Assembly: GCF_000019185.1 (NCBI RefSeq) | Contig: NC_010334.1 | Coordinates: forward strand, 3,224,001-3,288,000 | Reading direction: 5' to 3' | Length of the DNA: 64,000 nt | From: Shewanella halifaxensis HAW-EB4 | GTDB lineage: Bacteria; Pseudomonadota; Gammaproteobacteria; Enterobacterales; Shewanellaceae | Shown here: piece after piece, positions 27,352-37,094 of the stretch | Position numbering within the stretch: position 1 is the first letter of the stretch | Layout of the letters: every line of letters starts with the position of its first letter | The notes under the pieces: generated by a model | Databases searched by the model: none | What the model was told of the DNA's origin: nothing | Seen by the model: only the letters and a program-made list of their open reading frames with translations | Made by a program: the position numbers and the translations under genes

Positions 27352-28803
27352 ATGACAATTGAATTACCCGTTTTAATTACTTTTATTGCCTATCTTAGCC
27401 TGATGATGGGCATAGGCTTATGGGCTTATAAAGCAACAGACTCAGTAGACGATTATATTTTAGGTGGCCGCGGGATGGGCCCTGCAGTAACAGCACTCAG
27501 CGTGGGTGCGTCCGATATGTCAGGCTGGCTACTTCTTGGCTTACCTGGCGCAGTATATCTAGGTGGATTAGGGGAGGCTTGGATTGGTATAGGCTTAGTC
27601 TTTGGTGCTTGGCTTAACTGGCTATTTGTCGCGAGACGTTTACGTGTTTATACGGAATTTACCGATAACGCACTCACCCTACCTGACTTTTTTGAAAAAC
27701 GTTTCGAAGATAAGAATGGCATATTGAAGCTAGTTTCAGCGGTTACTATCTTAGTCTTCTTCACCTTTTATGCTTCATCAGGCATGGTTGGCGGCGCCAT
27801 TTTATTTGAAAAAGTATTCGGCCTAGACTACACCTTAGCCTTGATTATCGGCTCTACCATTATCGTTGCTTATACGTTCGTGGGTGGCTTCTTTGCCGTT
27901 AGTTGGACTGACTTTTTCCAGGGCTGCTTAATGTTAGCCGCTCTACTTATCGTCCCTATCGCCATCTTTAGCCAACCAGAAACACAAGTTGGCCTAGAAA
28001 ATATCGATCCTGCTATGTTGTCTATGTTTAATGAAAATACCACCTTTATTGGGTTCGTATCGTTATTAGCATGGGGACTCGGCTATTTTGGTCAACCACA
28101 TATTCTTTCGCGCTTTATGGCTATCGCTTCACCTGATGATATTCCGGTTTCACGTCGCATTGCCATGGGTTGGATGTTACTCGCCTTATTAGGTGCATTA
28201 GCGACAGGTATTGCTGGTAGCCTTTATTTTGCGGCAGAACCGTTATCAAACCCTGAAACCGTATTCATCCATCTTGCGCATGCAGCCTTTAATCCATGGA
28301 TTGGTGGGCTATTAATCGCAGCCATTTTGTCGGCAATTATGAGTACGATTGATTCACAGCTTCTTGTTTGTTCAAGTGTTGTCACCGAAGACTTCTATAA
28401 AAAATGGCTACGTCCGCAAGCACAAAGCAAAGAGCTTATGTTAGTCGGTCGTATTGGCGTATTGGCCATTGCCATTATTGCTGGTGTGGTTGCCCTCAAT
28501 CCAGAGAGTAGCGTACTTGGCCTTGTGAGCTATGCATGGGCCGGCTTCGGTGCAGCTTTTGGTCCTGTAGTATTACTTTCACTGTTTTGGCGTAACTATA
28601 GCCGTAATGGCGCAATCGTTACTATTGTTGTTGGTGCGCTTACGGTTGTAATTTGGAAGCAGCTGACTGGCAGCATTTTCGACATCTACGAAATTCTACC
28701 AGGATTTATTTTAGCCACGCTTGCTGGTGTGATTGTCAGTAAGATGCAAAGTCCTGCAGAGAGCATTAAACAGCAGTTCGATAGCTTCGAAGCTAAGCTA
28801 TAG
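27352..28803 (+). CDS. putP: Sodium/proline symporter PutP
   Basis: A 483-residue member of the sodium:solute symporter family with about 13 membrane helices. Key stretches: ADDYILGGR-like DSVDDYILGGRGMG (about 30-43), SVGASDMSGWLLLGLPGAVY (about 50-69), and the family signature around GYFGQPHILSRFMAI (about 244-258), plus IMSTIDSQLLVCSSVVTEDF. It imports L-proline with sodium. No putA gene lies in the window. It ends in a clear terminator. Confidence 0.96.
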   Translation: MTIELPVLITFIAYLSLMMGIGLWAYKATDSVDDYILGGRGMGPAVTALSVGASDMSGWLLLGLPGAVYLGGLGEAWIGIGLVFGAWLNWLFVARRLRVYTEFTDNALTLPDFFEKRFEDKNGILKLVSAVTILVFFTFYASSGMVGGAILFEKVFGLDYTLALIIGSTIIVAYTFVGGFFAVSWTDFFQGCLMLAALLIVPIAIFSQPETQVGLENIDPAMLSMFNENTTFIGFVSLLAWGLGYFGQPHILSRFMAIASPDDIPVSRRIAMGWMLLALLGALATGIAGSLYFAAEPLSNPETVFIHLAHAAFNPWIGGLLIAAILSAIMSTIDSQLLVCSSVVTEDFYKKWLRPQAQSKELMLVGRIGVLAIAIIAGVVALNPESSVLGLVSYAWAGFGAAFGPVVLLSLFWRNYSRNGAIVTIVVGALTVVIWKQLTGSIFDIYEILPGFILATLAGVIVSKMQSPAESIKQQFDSFEAKL

Positions 28804-28827
28804 CTTCAATAGCGAGCGACAACAGAT

Positions 28828-28858
28828 AAAAAGCGTACATTTGTACGCTTTTTTTATT
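28828..28858 (+). terminator. Terminator of putP
   Basis: A stem of up to 12 bp (AAAAAGCGTAC/GTACGCTTTTT core) with a tiny loop and a long T-run. Confidence 0.93.
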
Positions 28859-29033
28859 TTTATCAATAACCTCCTAAACCTCGCACCACTTACATCTCAT
28901 TAACCTACAATCAAACTGACTCATAGCGCTAAGCCCATGCTGGCTATAGTTTCTGATGCCAATTTCAATTGCGCTGTTAATTTGACCGCAATAAAAACAC
29001 GCAACAATTAACTAATAACTAACAACAAAACAA

Positions 29034-29050
29034 TTCTGGTCGGAGTTGTT
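29034..29050. promoter_or_regulatory. Candidate FadR operator upstream of fadL
   Basis: TTCTGGTCGGAGTTGTT keeps the CTGGTCNGA half and GTT end of the FadR consensus, 110 bases upstream of the fadL start. It is weaker than the fadI site, but the target gene makes sense. Confidence 0.5.
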
Positions 29051-29159
29051 AGCTTGCTCACATCTCCCTACTATGCACTGGTCTAATAAGTGGATCTTGC
29101 CGCTAATCATGAAATTAGCCCCGAATAAGCAAGACCAAAATATAATAGAGATGATAATA

Positions 29160-30452
29160 ATGAAGATTTTCAACAAGACTCTTATTGCTGTATCAGTAGC
29201 TCTAGTAAGCACTCAAACAATGGCTGCTGGCTTTCAGATTAACGCCCAATCGGCAACGGGTATTGGCCGTGCATTTGCCGGTGACGCCGTGATTGCCGAC
29301 AACGCATCAGTACTTTCACGTAACCCAGCGGCTATGGCGTTGTTTGACGAGAAACAACTTTCAATGGGCTTAACTTATGCTGACGTACAAGTTGAAGTTC
29401 AGGATGTATTCGTAAACTCAAATCTAGGTGAACTACACTTCGGCAATGTAGACGATGGCGCTGAAGCTAAAGTTATCCCTAACTTTTACTATGTAAGCCC
29501 TGTAAACGACAAGTTCGCTTATGGCGTGGCGATGTTCAGTAACTTCGGTACCGGTACTGATACGACCGAACTTTCAAACAACATCGCTATGGGTGCAATA
29601 CCAGCCCCTATTGATCTACTTGGTAAGACTGAAGTCACTACAATCAACTTCAATCTAAGTGCGTCATACCGCATCAACGATAACTTCAGTGTGGGTGCAG
29701 GTCTTGATGTGATCTATGGTTCTGGCACGCTAACGCGTGGTGGTGCTATGCCTACTGGTGCTGATCCAGTGCATGTAGAGCTAGTTGATGTAGATGCTGA
29801 TGGTATCGCCTTTGGTGGTATTGTAGGCGCAGTATATGAAATCAATGCTGACAACCGTTTTGGTGTAAGCTACCGTTTCAGCCCAGAGTTCACCGCTGAT
29901 GGTACAGTGATGTTCGCTGGCACTGATTACCAAGAGATCAATATTCCTCTTCCTGATATCTTCCAAGTTGCCGGTTTCCACCAGCTAACAGACACCTTTG
30001 CTCTTCACTACACTGCGCAGATGACCACTTGGGGTGACTTCCACGAGATCACGGTTACCGATCCTGCTGAAGCACAGCTAAAGAAATACGCTTGGGATGA
30101 CTCTTGGTTATTCAGTGTGGGTGGTACATATACCCTAACTGATAAGTGGACGCTACGCGCGGGTTACATGTTCGACCAAGGTGTTGTGGGTGAAGTGAGC
30201 TCTATCTCTATTCCAGATTCAGATCGTCAATGGTACACCATGGGTGCGACTTACAACCTGTCTAAGCACACCAGCCTTGATTTTGGTATCGCATTTGTAC
30301 GTGGCGAAGAGACGAATCTAACAGAACAAAGCTCTGTATTAGGCTTGGTAGGTAACCTAAACCCTGCTCTAGGCGATGATCTTAGTACTGTGCACGCGAC
30401 AACGACGTCAAATGCAACTTACTACTCAATTCAATACAACTACAAGTTCTAA
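29160..30452 (+). CDS. fadL: Long-chain fatty acid outer-membrane transporter FadL (OmpP1 family)
   Basis: A 430-residue beta-barrel protein. The start is set at 29160 (MKIFNKTLIAVSVALVSTQT), giving a clean signal peptide of about 22 residues cleaved before AGFQINAQSATG. Upstream in-frame starts would add an unlikely 38 residues. The NPA-containing motif SVLSRNPAAMALF is the FadL family hallmark, and the protein ends in aromatic YNYKF as outer-membrane barrels do. It imports long-chain fatty acids, feeding the FadIJ enzymes encoded earlier in the window. Confidence 0.95.
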   Translation: MKIFNKTLIAVSVALVSTQTMAAGFQINAQSATGIGRAFAGDAVIADNASVLSRNPAAMALFDEKQLSMGLTYADVQVEVQDVFVNSNLGELHFGNVDDGAEAKVIPNFYYVSPVNDKFAYGVAMFSNFGTGTDTTELSNNIAMGAIPAPIDLLGKTEVTTINFNLSASYRINDNFSVGAGLDVIYGSGTLTRGGAMPTGADPVHVELVDVDADGIAFGGIVGAVYEINADNRFGVSYRFSPEFTADGTVMFAGTDYQEINIPLPDIFQVAGFHQLTDTFALHYTAQMTTWGDFHEITVTDPAEAQLKKYAWDDSWLFSVGGTYTLTDKWTLRAGYMFDQGVVGEVSSISIPDSDRQWYTMGATYNLSKHTSLDFGIAFVRGEETNLTEQSSVLGLVGNLNPALGDDLSTVHATTTSNATYYSIQYNYKF

Positions 30453-30486
30453 GCTAAGCGCTTAACTGTAGAAGTTGTTTTGTTCT

Positions 30487-30516
30487 AAAAGCCGCATATT
30501 AATGCGGCTTTTTTTA
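30487..30516 (+). terminator. Terminator of fadL
   Basis: An 11-bp perfect stem (AAAAGCCGCAT/ATGCGGCTTTT), 4-base loop, with a following T-run. Confidence 0.93.
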
Positions 30517-30637
30517 TTGTATTTAGTATCTCGCCCTGAGATAAGTTACAACTCGCTTGCTGGTGAAAGTAAATTCATTGTCTTCGCCTACTATTCCCTG
30601 CTAATTTAAAAGTACTTTCAGTCACCGCGAGCGCTTT

Positions 30638-31354
30638 ATGTCTAAAAATAATTCCCTACCCGCCCTTATTCTTGGTAGCTTACTCTGCTTTGGCCTGATA
30701 ATGTCAGCCAGCACCATTGGCGATAAGCTTATTAAGATGAAAGCCATGGAGCGAACAGTAACAGTAAAAGGCTTAGCCGAAAAAGAAGTAAAAGCCAATG
30801 TAGCGATTTGGCCAATTCGGTTCAGTGAAGTCGATAACGATCTCAATAATCTTTACCAAACGGTGCAAAACAAGACCGATAGAGTCGTCGACTTTTTAAA
30901 GCAGCAAGGTTTTAGTGAAGATGAAATTACCGTCGCTCTGCCTGCCATTGAAGATAGGCAAGCTCAAGGCTATGTCGACCCAAATGTTAAGTACCGCTAC
31001 GCAGCAAAAATCTCTATCTCGTTATACACAGACAACGTCGAACTGCTGCTTACAACCCGCAGCAATATGCTGAGCCTTGCTAAAGATGGTATTGCCATTT
31101 CCGATCAAGACTACAATAGTAAAGCGCAGTTTTTGTTTACAGAGCTAAACAGAGTCAAACCGGAAATGATTCAATCTGCCACTCAAAATGCCCGTCAAGT
31201 TGCCGAGAAATTTGCCAAAGACTCAAACTCTAAACTAGGTAAAATTAAGCAAGCTTCCCAAGGGCAATTTAGTATCAATGACAGAGATAGCAACACTCCC
31301 TACATCAAAAAGGTTCGTATCGTTTCAACCTTAACCTACTTTCTTAACGATTAA
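30638..31354 (+). CDS. SIMPL domain (DUF541) protein
   Basis: A 238-residue protein with an N-terminal signal/anchor (ALILGSLLCFGLIMSAS, about 9-25) and a SIMPL/DUF541 domain (RTVTVKGLAEKEVKANVAIWP, about 39-59, through the C-terminus). Family members are periplasmic or outer-membrane-associated and of poorly defined role. It is monocistronic, bounded by terminators on both sides. Confidence 0.88.
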   Translation: MSKNNSLPALILGSLLCFGLIMSASTIGDKLIKMKAMERTVTVKGLAEKEVKANVAIWPIRFSEVDNDLNNLYQTVQNKTDRVVDFLKQQGFSEDEITVALPAIEDRQAQGYVDPNVKYRYAAKISISLYTDNVELLLTTRSNMLSLAKDGIAISDQDYNSKAQFLFTELNRVKPEMIQSATQNARQVAEKFAKDSNSKLGKIKQASQGQFSINDRDSNTPYIKKVRIVSTLTYFLND

Positions 31355-31378
31355 TCCCGCTGGGTTGGGCTGGATAAA

Positions 31379-31414
31379 TATAAAGGCTTAACTTTGGTTA
31401 AGCCTTTATATTTT
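31379..31414 (+). terminator. Terminator of the SIMPL gene
   Basis: A 14-bp perfect stem (31379-31392 with 31397-31410) followed by TTTT. Confidence 0.9.
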
Positions 31415-31524
31415 AAGCCTCATCAATGTGAGAAATATTGCCACAGAATCATCCATCGTATTTTTCTAATGAATAATGATTGCAGATAATGGCCACTTCC
31501 ATTAGAATTATTGCATGGATTAAT

Positions 31525-31548
31525 TTTGGCGTACTATTTGGCGTACTA
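31525..31548 (+). repeat. 12-bp tandem duplication at the RND operon promoter
   Basis: TTTGGCGTACTA occurs twice head to tail, ending six bases before the ATG. It duplicates a -10-like TACTAT, and no Shine-Dalgarno sequence precedes the gene. Confidence 0.75.
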
Positions 31549-31553
31549 TAAAT

Positions 31554-32591
31554 ATGAAAAAATCATTATTTGGCTATCTACTGTTAGGCTCTATCCCTTT
31601 TTTCAGTATCTCGGCTTTTGCTGAAAGTAAACAACTCGAGTCTATAACCGTTGCCGCAAAGTCATATGCTAATTGGGTATCCCTTGACGCAATGGTAGAG
31701 CCAACTAAGTCAGCTACGGTTTCAGCCCAAACTTCCGGTCGAATTATCAATCTTAACTATGATATTAACGATATCGTTCCTGAAGGCGCTGCTTTACTCG
31801 AGATCACCAATAAAGAGCAAGGCGCACAGCTTGCTGCTGCCGAAGCCGATTACGCCAAAGCCAGTGCACTAAATACAGAAGCTCAGCTCCAACTCGAACG
31901 CTATCAAAAACTATTCCCAAAAGGCGCAATTTCAAAAGGAGAGATGGATGAAGCTGAAGCCAATGCAAAATCAACTAAACAGGCGGTTAGCGTAGCTAAA
32001 GCACGCATAACTCAAGCTACCGAGTCATTAAAATATACAGTCGTTAGTGCTCCTTTTTCTGGCGTTGTTACCCAAAGACATGTAGAGCAAGGCGAAACCG
32101 TCACTCCGGGGCAGCCACTCTACTCTGGTTACTCACTTAAACAGATGCGCGCCGTCACCCAAGTTCCTCAGCGTTACATACAAGCACTAAAACAGCAGCC
32201 TAAGTTCAAGTTAACCTTAAATAACGGCCAACAGCTCGACGTGAGTAATCCAACTCTATTCAGTTTTGTTGATCCCCAAAGTCATAGTTATAAAGTACGG
32301 ATCCCTCTAGCTGAAAATACTCAAGGCGTGATCCCAGGAAGCATGATCAAAGCGCAATTCATCAGTGGTAGCCGAGACGCCTATTTTATTCCTCAATCGG
32401 CATTACTGACCATGAATGAGCTCAGTGCCGTTTATATTCAGCAAAATGATATCTGGGTGCTAAATCAAGTGAGATTGGGCCAGAACAATAACGGCATGGT
32501 TGAGATCTTGGCAGGTTTATCCGATGGCGATATTATCGCCAAAGATGCCTACCATGCGCTATTAATGCTTAAGCAAAGCAATAAACCATAA
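31554..32591 (+). CDS. RND efflux periplasmic adaptor subunit
   Basis: A 345-residue membrane fusion protein with a signal peptide (about 1-22), a biotinyl-lipoyl-like half (ATVSAQTSGRIINLNYDIND, about 55-74), an alpha-hairpin rich in Ala/Glu/Lys (about 90-160), the second lipoyl half (APFSGVVTQRHVEQGETVTPGQ) and beta-barrel regions. It links the RND pump at 32627 to an outer-membrane channel that is not encoded here. There is no Shine-Dalgarno sequence near the ATG; a TACTAT box lies immediately upstream, so leaderless translation is possible. Substrate unknown. Confidence 0.92.
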   Translation: MKKSLFGYLLLGSIPFFSISAFAESKQLESITVAAKSYANWVSLDAMVEPTKSATVSAQTSGRIINLNYDINDIVPEGAALLEITNKEQGAQLAAAEADYAKASALNTEAQLQLERYQKLFPKGAISKGEMDEAEANAKSTKQAVSVAKARITQATESLKYTVVSAPFSGVVTQRHVEQGETVTPGQPLYSGYSLKQMRAVTQVPQRYIQALKQQPKFKLTLNNGQQLDVSNPTLFSFVDPQSHSYKVRIPLAENTQGVIPGSMIKAQFISGSRDAYFIPQSALLTMNELSAVYIQQNDIWVLNQVRLGQNNNGMVEILAGLSDGDIIAKDAYHALLMLKQSNKP

Positions 32592-32626
32592 AACCTAATC
32601 GAACCTAGCTTTAAGGAAGACCTGTC

Positions 32627-35600
32627 ATGCAAACTCAAAACAAATTAGGTATTTCTGGACGCATTGCTAGCGCTTTTCAATCCAGTGCTATCACACCATT
32701 ATTGGCACTGCTGGGCTTATTATTCGGCCTATTTGCAGTATTAGTGACCCCTAAAGAGGAAGAGCCACAAATCGATGTGACCTTTGCCGATGTGTTTGTT
32801 CCCTTCCCCGGTGCGACTCCCCGAGAGGTGGAAAGTTTGGTCACCTTGCCCACCGAGCAGATAATCTCTGAAATTAAAGGTATCGACACCCTCTATTCGT
32901 TTTCACAGCCTGACGGCGCCCTGTTTATCGTGGTATTTGAAGTCGGCATTGAGCGTAATGACGCCATCGTAAAACTCTACAATCAAATTTATTCTAACCT
33001 CGACAAATTGCCCCTAGCGGCTGGCGTAGGAGAACCACAAATAAAGCCTCGTGGTATCGATGATGTGCCTATTGTTAGCCTAACGCTATGGTCAAAACAG
33101 CCTCAAGTCTCAGCCGAGCAACTCACCCATATTGCTAACGGCTTAGAAACTGAAATTAAACGTATTCCTGGCACCAGAGAAATCAGCTCCGTTGGCGAGC
33201 ACCAGCTAATATTAAACGTCAGAATCGATCCGCTTAAACTGAACTACTATGGCATCTCTTTTGATGAAATAAATCAAAGCCTCAGTAGCAACAACCATAT
33301 TTCAATGCCTGCATCTCTTGTACAAGGTAACCAAGAGATTAAGGTTCAGGCTGGACAATTCCTACAAAATATTGAAGATGTAAAGCAGTTAGTCGTTGCC
33401 GTAAAGCAGGACGCCAGTGGTCAAGCGTCACCCGTTTATCTCGCCGATCTAGCGCAAATCAGTCTCAAGTCAGATATCCCAGTGAAAAGCGCCTGGCATG
33501 GAGACAAGCAAGAGATCTATCCAGCCGTTACCATCGCAATAGGCAAACAGCCGGGTAAAAATGCTGTTGATGTCGCCAACGCTATCTTAGAGCGCGTCAA
33601 CCAAGTTGAAAACGTACTGATCCCCGACGGGGTTGAGGTGAGCATATCGCGCAACTATGGCGAAACGGCAGGTGATAAAGCCAACACCTTAATGTTAAAG
33701 CTAGTGTTTGCCACAGCCGCGGTGGTGATCTTAGTCTTAATCACGATGGGATTTAGAGAAGCTATAGTGGTTGGAATAGCCATCATCATCACCCTAGCCC
33801 TTACGCTTTTTGCCTCTTGGGCTTGGGGCTTTACCCTCAATCGAATATCGCTGTTTGCATTGATATTTTCAATCGGGATCTTAGTCGATGATGCCATTGT
33901 GGTGGTTGAAAATATTCACCGACATATGGCGATGGGTAAACGCTCTTTCTCTGAGCTTATTCCCATTGCAGTCGATGAAGTAGGCGGTCCGACCATACTC
34001 GCAACGTTTACCGTTATTGCCGCCCTACTCCCTATGGCCTTTGTATCTGGTTTGATGGGCCCCTATATGAGCCCTATCCCAATCAATGCCAGTATGGGCA
34101 TGCTGATCTCTCTTGGTGTAGCATTTATGATCACCCCTTGGCTGAGCCGCAAATTTCTTAAATACCCGCAGACCCCGCATAATGAGAAGCAGCATAGTGA
34201 ACAGCATCTTAACCAAGGCATCATGTTTAAATTGTTTAACCATTTAATTGGCCCCTTTGTCCAAGGTAAAAATGCCAGAAAAGCAAGACTTGGCTTAGCG
34301 GCTGGTATTTTCATTCTCATTGCTGGAGCCATTGCACTTCCAATGGCAAAGTTAGTGGTGCTAAAGATGCTCCCCTTCGATAACAAGTCTGAGTTTCAAG
34401 TGATGGTTGACTTGCCAGAGGGCACGCCGGTTGAGCAGACACAAAAAGCACTCAAAGAGTTAGGTCGCTACCTTAATCAGGTTGAAGAAGTTGAGAGCTA
34501 TCAGCTTTATGCCGGTACCAGTGCACCGATGAACTTTAATGGCTTAGTGCGTCACTATTTCCTGCGTCAAACTCAGGAACTCGGCGACATTCAAGTTAAC
34601 TTAGTCGATAAGAAACACCGTGACCGTGATAGCCACAGCATAGCCTTATCGGTTCGCGAGCCACTGCAAGCTATTGGTGAAAAATATAACGCCAATATCA
34701 AAGTGGTCGAAGTGCCACCAGGGCCGCCAGTTTGGTCTCCTATACTGGCTGAAGTCTACGGCCCCAGTGAAGCAATACGCGAGCAAGCCGCCAATGCGCT
34801 CCTAGACGTATTAAAACAGACCAAGGATGTGGTCGACATCGACATTTACCTGCCTGAGTCAGCCGCCAAATGGCAGGTTATTATCGACAGAAGTAAAGCC
34901 AGTTTACTCGGCGTTCCTTATAGTAAAATTGTCGACTTAGTCGCCACGGCCGTCGGTGGTAAGGATATTAGCTATCTATATAAAGCGAACCAAAAGCACC
35001 CAGTACCCATCAACATCCAGCTACAAGAAGGTGCCAAAGTTGATTTGGACCAGGTACTCAATTTAACCTTACGCGGCAATAACAACCAGGCCGTTGCGTT
35101 ATCAGAACTGGTCCGTATCGACAAAGGTAATATCGATGCACCGATCATCCATAAGAATATGATCCCGATGATCATGGTGGTTGCTGATATGGCGGGGCCA
35201 CTAGATAGTCCGTTATACGGCATGTTTGATATGGTCGGGAAAATCAATGATAAGCAAGGTCTTGGCTTTGACCAACACTATATCAGCCAACCTAATGGAC
35301 TCGATAGTGTAGCCATCCTTTGGGATGGTGAGTGGAAAATTACCTACGAAACATTCCGAGATATGGGTATCGCTTATGCTGTTGGCATGATCGCTATTTA
35401 TCTGTTAGTGGTCGCCCAATTTAGATCCTACATTGTTCCACTCATCATTATGGCACCTATTCCACTGACGATTATTGGCGTCATGCCGGGGCATGCACTG
35501 TTAGGAGCACAATTTACCGCAACCTCCATGATAGGCATGATCGCCCTAGCGGGGATTATTGTGCGTAACTCGATTCTTTTGGTCGATTTTATTGTTCAAG

Positions 35601-35836
35601 AAACGGCAGCAGGCGTGCCTTTTGAGCAAGCTGTGATCCACTCCGGTGCAGTGAGAGCCAAGCCCATTATGCTAACGGCATTGGCCGCCATGATTGGTGC
35701 GCTGTTTATCATAGACGATCCCATTTTCAATGGGCTGGCAATCAGCCTTATCTTTGGCATCTTAATTTCAACACTGTTAACCCTCGTTGTCATCCCAGTG
35801 CTTTATTACGCAGTGATGAAAAAGCGTTATCAGTAA
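32627..35836 (+). CDS. RND efflux permease (AcrB/hydrophobe-amphiphile family-like)
   Basis: A 1069-residue inner-membrane proton-driven pump with 12 helices and two large periplasmic loops. Family signatures: FPGATPREVESLVTLPTEQ (about 64-82), the acidic pair in helix 4 (GILVDDAIVVVENIHRH, about 418-434), and IALAGIIVRNSILLVDFIV near the C-terminus. It lies 35 bases after its adaptor gene. The set lacks its own outer-membrane factor, which probably comes from a TolC-like protein elsewhere. Confidence 0.95.
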   Translation: MQTQNKLGISGRIASAFQSSAITPLLALLGLLFGLFAVLVTPKEEEPQIDVTFADVFVPFPGATPREVESLVTLPTEQIISEIKGIDTLYSFSQPDGALFIVVFEVGIERNDAIVKLYNQIYSNLDKLPLAAGVGEPQIKPRGIDDVPIVSLTLWSKQPQVSAEQLTHIANGLETEIKRIPGTREISSVGEHQLILNVRIDPLKLNYYGISFDEINQSLSSNNHISMPASLVQGNQEIKVQAGQFLQNIEDVKQLVVAVKQDASGQASPVYLADLAQISLKSDIPVKSAWHGDKQEIYPAVTIAIGKQPGKNAVDVANAILERVNQVENVLIPDGVEVSISRNYGETAGDKANTLMLKLVFATAAVVILVLITMGFREAIVVGIAIIITLALTLFASWAWGFTLNRISLFALIFSIGILVDDAIVVVENIHRHMAMGKRSFSELIPIAVDEVGGPTILATFTVIAALLPMAFVSGLMGPYMSPIPINASMGMLISLGVAFMITPWLSRKFLKYPQTPHNEKQHSEQHLNQGIMFKLFNHLIGPFVQGKNARKARLGLAAGIFILIAGAIALPMAKLVVLKMLPFDNKSEFQVMVDLPEGTPVEQTQKALKELGRYLNQVEEVESYQLYAGTSAPMNFNGLVRHYFLRQTQELGDIQVNLVDKKHRDRDSHSIALSVREPLQAIGEKYNANIKVVEVPPGPPVWSPILAEVYGPSEAIREQAANALLDVLKQTKDVVDIDIYLPESAAKWQVIIDRSKASLLGVPYSKIVDLVATAVGGKDISYLYKANQKHPVPINIQLQEGAKVDLDQVLNLTLRGNNNQAVALSELVRIDKGNIDAPIIHKNMIPMIMVVADMAGPLDSPLYGMFDMVGKINDKQGLGFDQHYISQPNGLDSVAILWDGEWKITYETFRDMGIAYAVGMIAIYLLVVAQFRSYIVPLIIMAPIPLTIIGVMPGHALLGAQFTATSMIGMIALAGIIVRNSILLVDFIVQETAAGVPFEQAVIHSGAVRAKPIMLTALAAMIGALFIIDDPIFNGLAISLIFGILISTLLTLVVIPVLYYAVMKKRYQ

Positions 35837-35922
35837 TTCAACCTCACGTATTGGCGCTCAAAAGGCGCCAATACCCTTATCAAAACCTATAACAGCTTAG
35901 CTGAATTTAAACAGGAGTTTCT

Positions 35923-36141
35923 ATGTCAATTGAACGCGCCATCATGGCATTCGCAGGGTTTATGGTTTTAGTATCCATAGCTCTAACTGTATGGATTAAT
36001 GATAATTTTATCTGGTTAACCGTTTTTGTAGGAGCTAATTTATTTCAAAGCGCCTATACTGGATTTTGTCCGGCGGCGATGATTATGCGTAAATTAGGCT
36101 TTAAATCCGAAGCGCAATTAGCGTCTGCCAATAAAGATTAA
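35923..36141 (+). CDS. DUF2892 membrane protein
   Basis: A 72-residue two-helix membrane protein with the DUF2892 pattern: a first helix AIMAFAGFMVLVSIALTVW, a second FIWLTVFVGANLFQSAYTG and the signature FCPAAMIMRKLGF. Such domains are found fused or adjacent to rhodaneses (as in YgaP), and here the next gene, 24 bases downstream, is a rhodanese, supporting a joint sulfur-related role. Confidence 0.9.
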   Translation: MSIERAIMAFAGFMVLVSIALTVWINDNFIWLTVFVGANLFQSAYTGFCPAAMIMRKLGFKSEAQLASANKD

Positions 36142-36165
36142 ATAAAAATAAATAAAGGTATATTG

Positions 36166-36561
36166 ATGAGTAACGCGTTTAATTTACAGCAAAAACGACC
36201 AAAAACCATGCTTTGGTTGTTAGGGCTAAGTGTTTTACTGATGATGTTTAGCGCTTTGGCAATGGCCGCAGATCAAGACCCTAAAGTCACTTGGCAAAAA
36301 ATTGAAGCCGGTGCCTTAGTCGTGGATGTCCGTACGCCAGGAGAGTTTGCTCAGGGGCACCTACCGAACGCAATCAATATTCCTTATGAGCAAATTAACA
36401 CTGAATTTGCCAATAAGCAGATCGCAAAAGACCGCTCTGTTGTGGTTTATTGCCGTAGTGGCAATCGCAGCGGTATCGCCAACCAAATGTTAGTCAGTGA
36501 AGGTTACACCAATGTTTATAATGGTGGTGGATACCAAATGCTAATGAGCAAGCAGCACTAA
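36166..36561 (+). CDS. Periplasmic or membrane-anchored rhodanese
   Basis: A 131-residue protein with an N-terminal hydrophobic helix (TMLWLLGLSVLLMMFSALAMA, signal or anchor) and one rhodanese domain with the active-site loop CRSGNRSG (about 100-107). It probably transfers sulfane sulfur. The start is at the ATG at 36166, nine bases after AAAGG; an in-frame TTG three bases earlier is less likely. It forms a two-gene unit with the DUF2892 protein and ends in a hairpin terminator. Confidence 0.9.
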   Translation: MSNAFNLQQKRPKTMLWLLGLSVLLMMFSALAMAADQDPKVTWQKIEAGALVVDVRTPGEFAQGHLPNAINIPYEQINTEFANKQIAKDRSVVVYCRSGNRSGIANQMLVSEGYTNVYNGGGYQMLMSKQH

Positions 36562-36591
36562 GATGCTCATTGTTCAATGACTTTTATAAGT

Positions 36592-36615
36592 GAGAGCCTT
36601 ATGGCTCTCTTTTTA
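36592..36615 (+). terminator. Terminator of the rhodanese unit
   Basis: A 7-bp stem (GAGAGCC/GGCTCTC), 4-base loop, then TTTTT. Confidence 0.88.
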
Positions 36616-36704
36616 TTGCAATATTAAGCTCAAGACCTGTTATTAATAAACTGATATAATTAATTCATTCAGGTAAGTACCAACAAGACGATTGCAACAA
36701 GACT

Positions 36705-37022
36705 ATGACTCAAGTAAACAACCCACTACATGGCATTAAGCTCGAAGACTTATTAACGGATCTTGTCGATCATTATGGTTGGGAGGAGCTAGGTAGCCGT
36801 ATCGAAATCCGCTGCTTTACTCATGATCCGAGCATAAAATCGAGTTTAAAGTTTTTGCGTAAAACACAATGGGCAAGAGATAAAGTTGAGTACCTTTATC
36901 TTAAAATGAATAAATTACCCCTGCCTGCGCCAAGAGATTATGACGGTGAAAATCGTGTCGCTAAACCGCAAAAATCTAAAGAGCCATTACCTGAGGTCAA
37001 TGCGAAAATTTGGGGAAAATAA
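36705..37022 (+). CDS. VF530 (DUF2132) family DNA-binding-like protein
   Basis: A 105-residue soluble protein matching the VF530 family: NPLHGIKLEDLLTDLVDHYGW (about 6-26), IEIRCFTHDPSIKSSLKFLRKT and WARDKVEYLYLK. The family is described as a small helical fold with DNA-binding features; its role is unknown. The C-terminal 30 residues are Pro/Lys rich. It appears monocistronic. Confidence 0.9.
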   Translation: MTQVNNPLHGIKLEDLLTDLVDHYGWEELGSRIEIRCFTHDPSIKSSLKFLRKTQWARDKVEYLYLKMNKLPLPAPRDYDGENRVAKPQKSKEPLPEVNAKIWGK

Positions 37023-37094
37023 TCCCATTAAGCAAGAGACTAAATACGTTGGTTTAATCGTCGATCTGATTAAGCCAATGATTTACGATGATTT

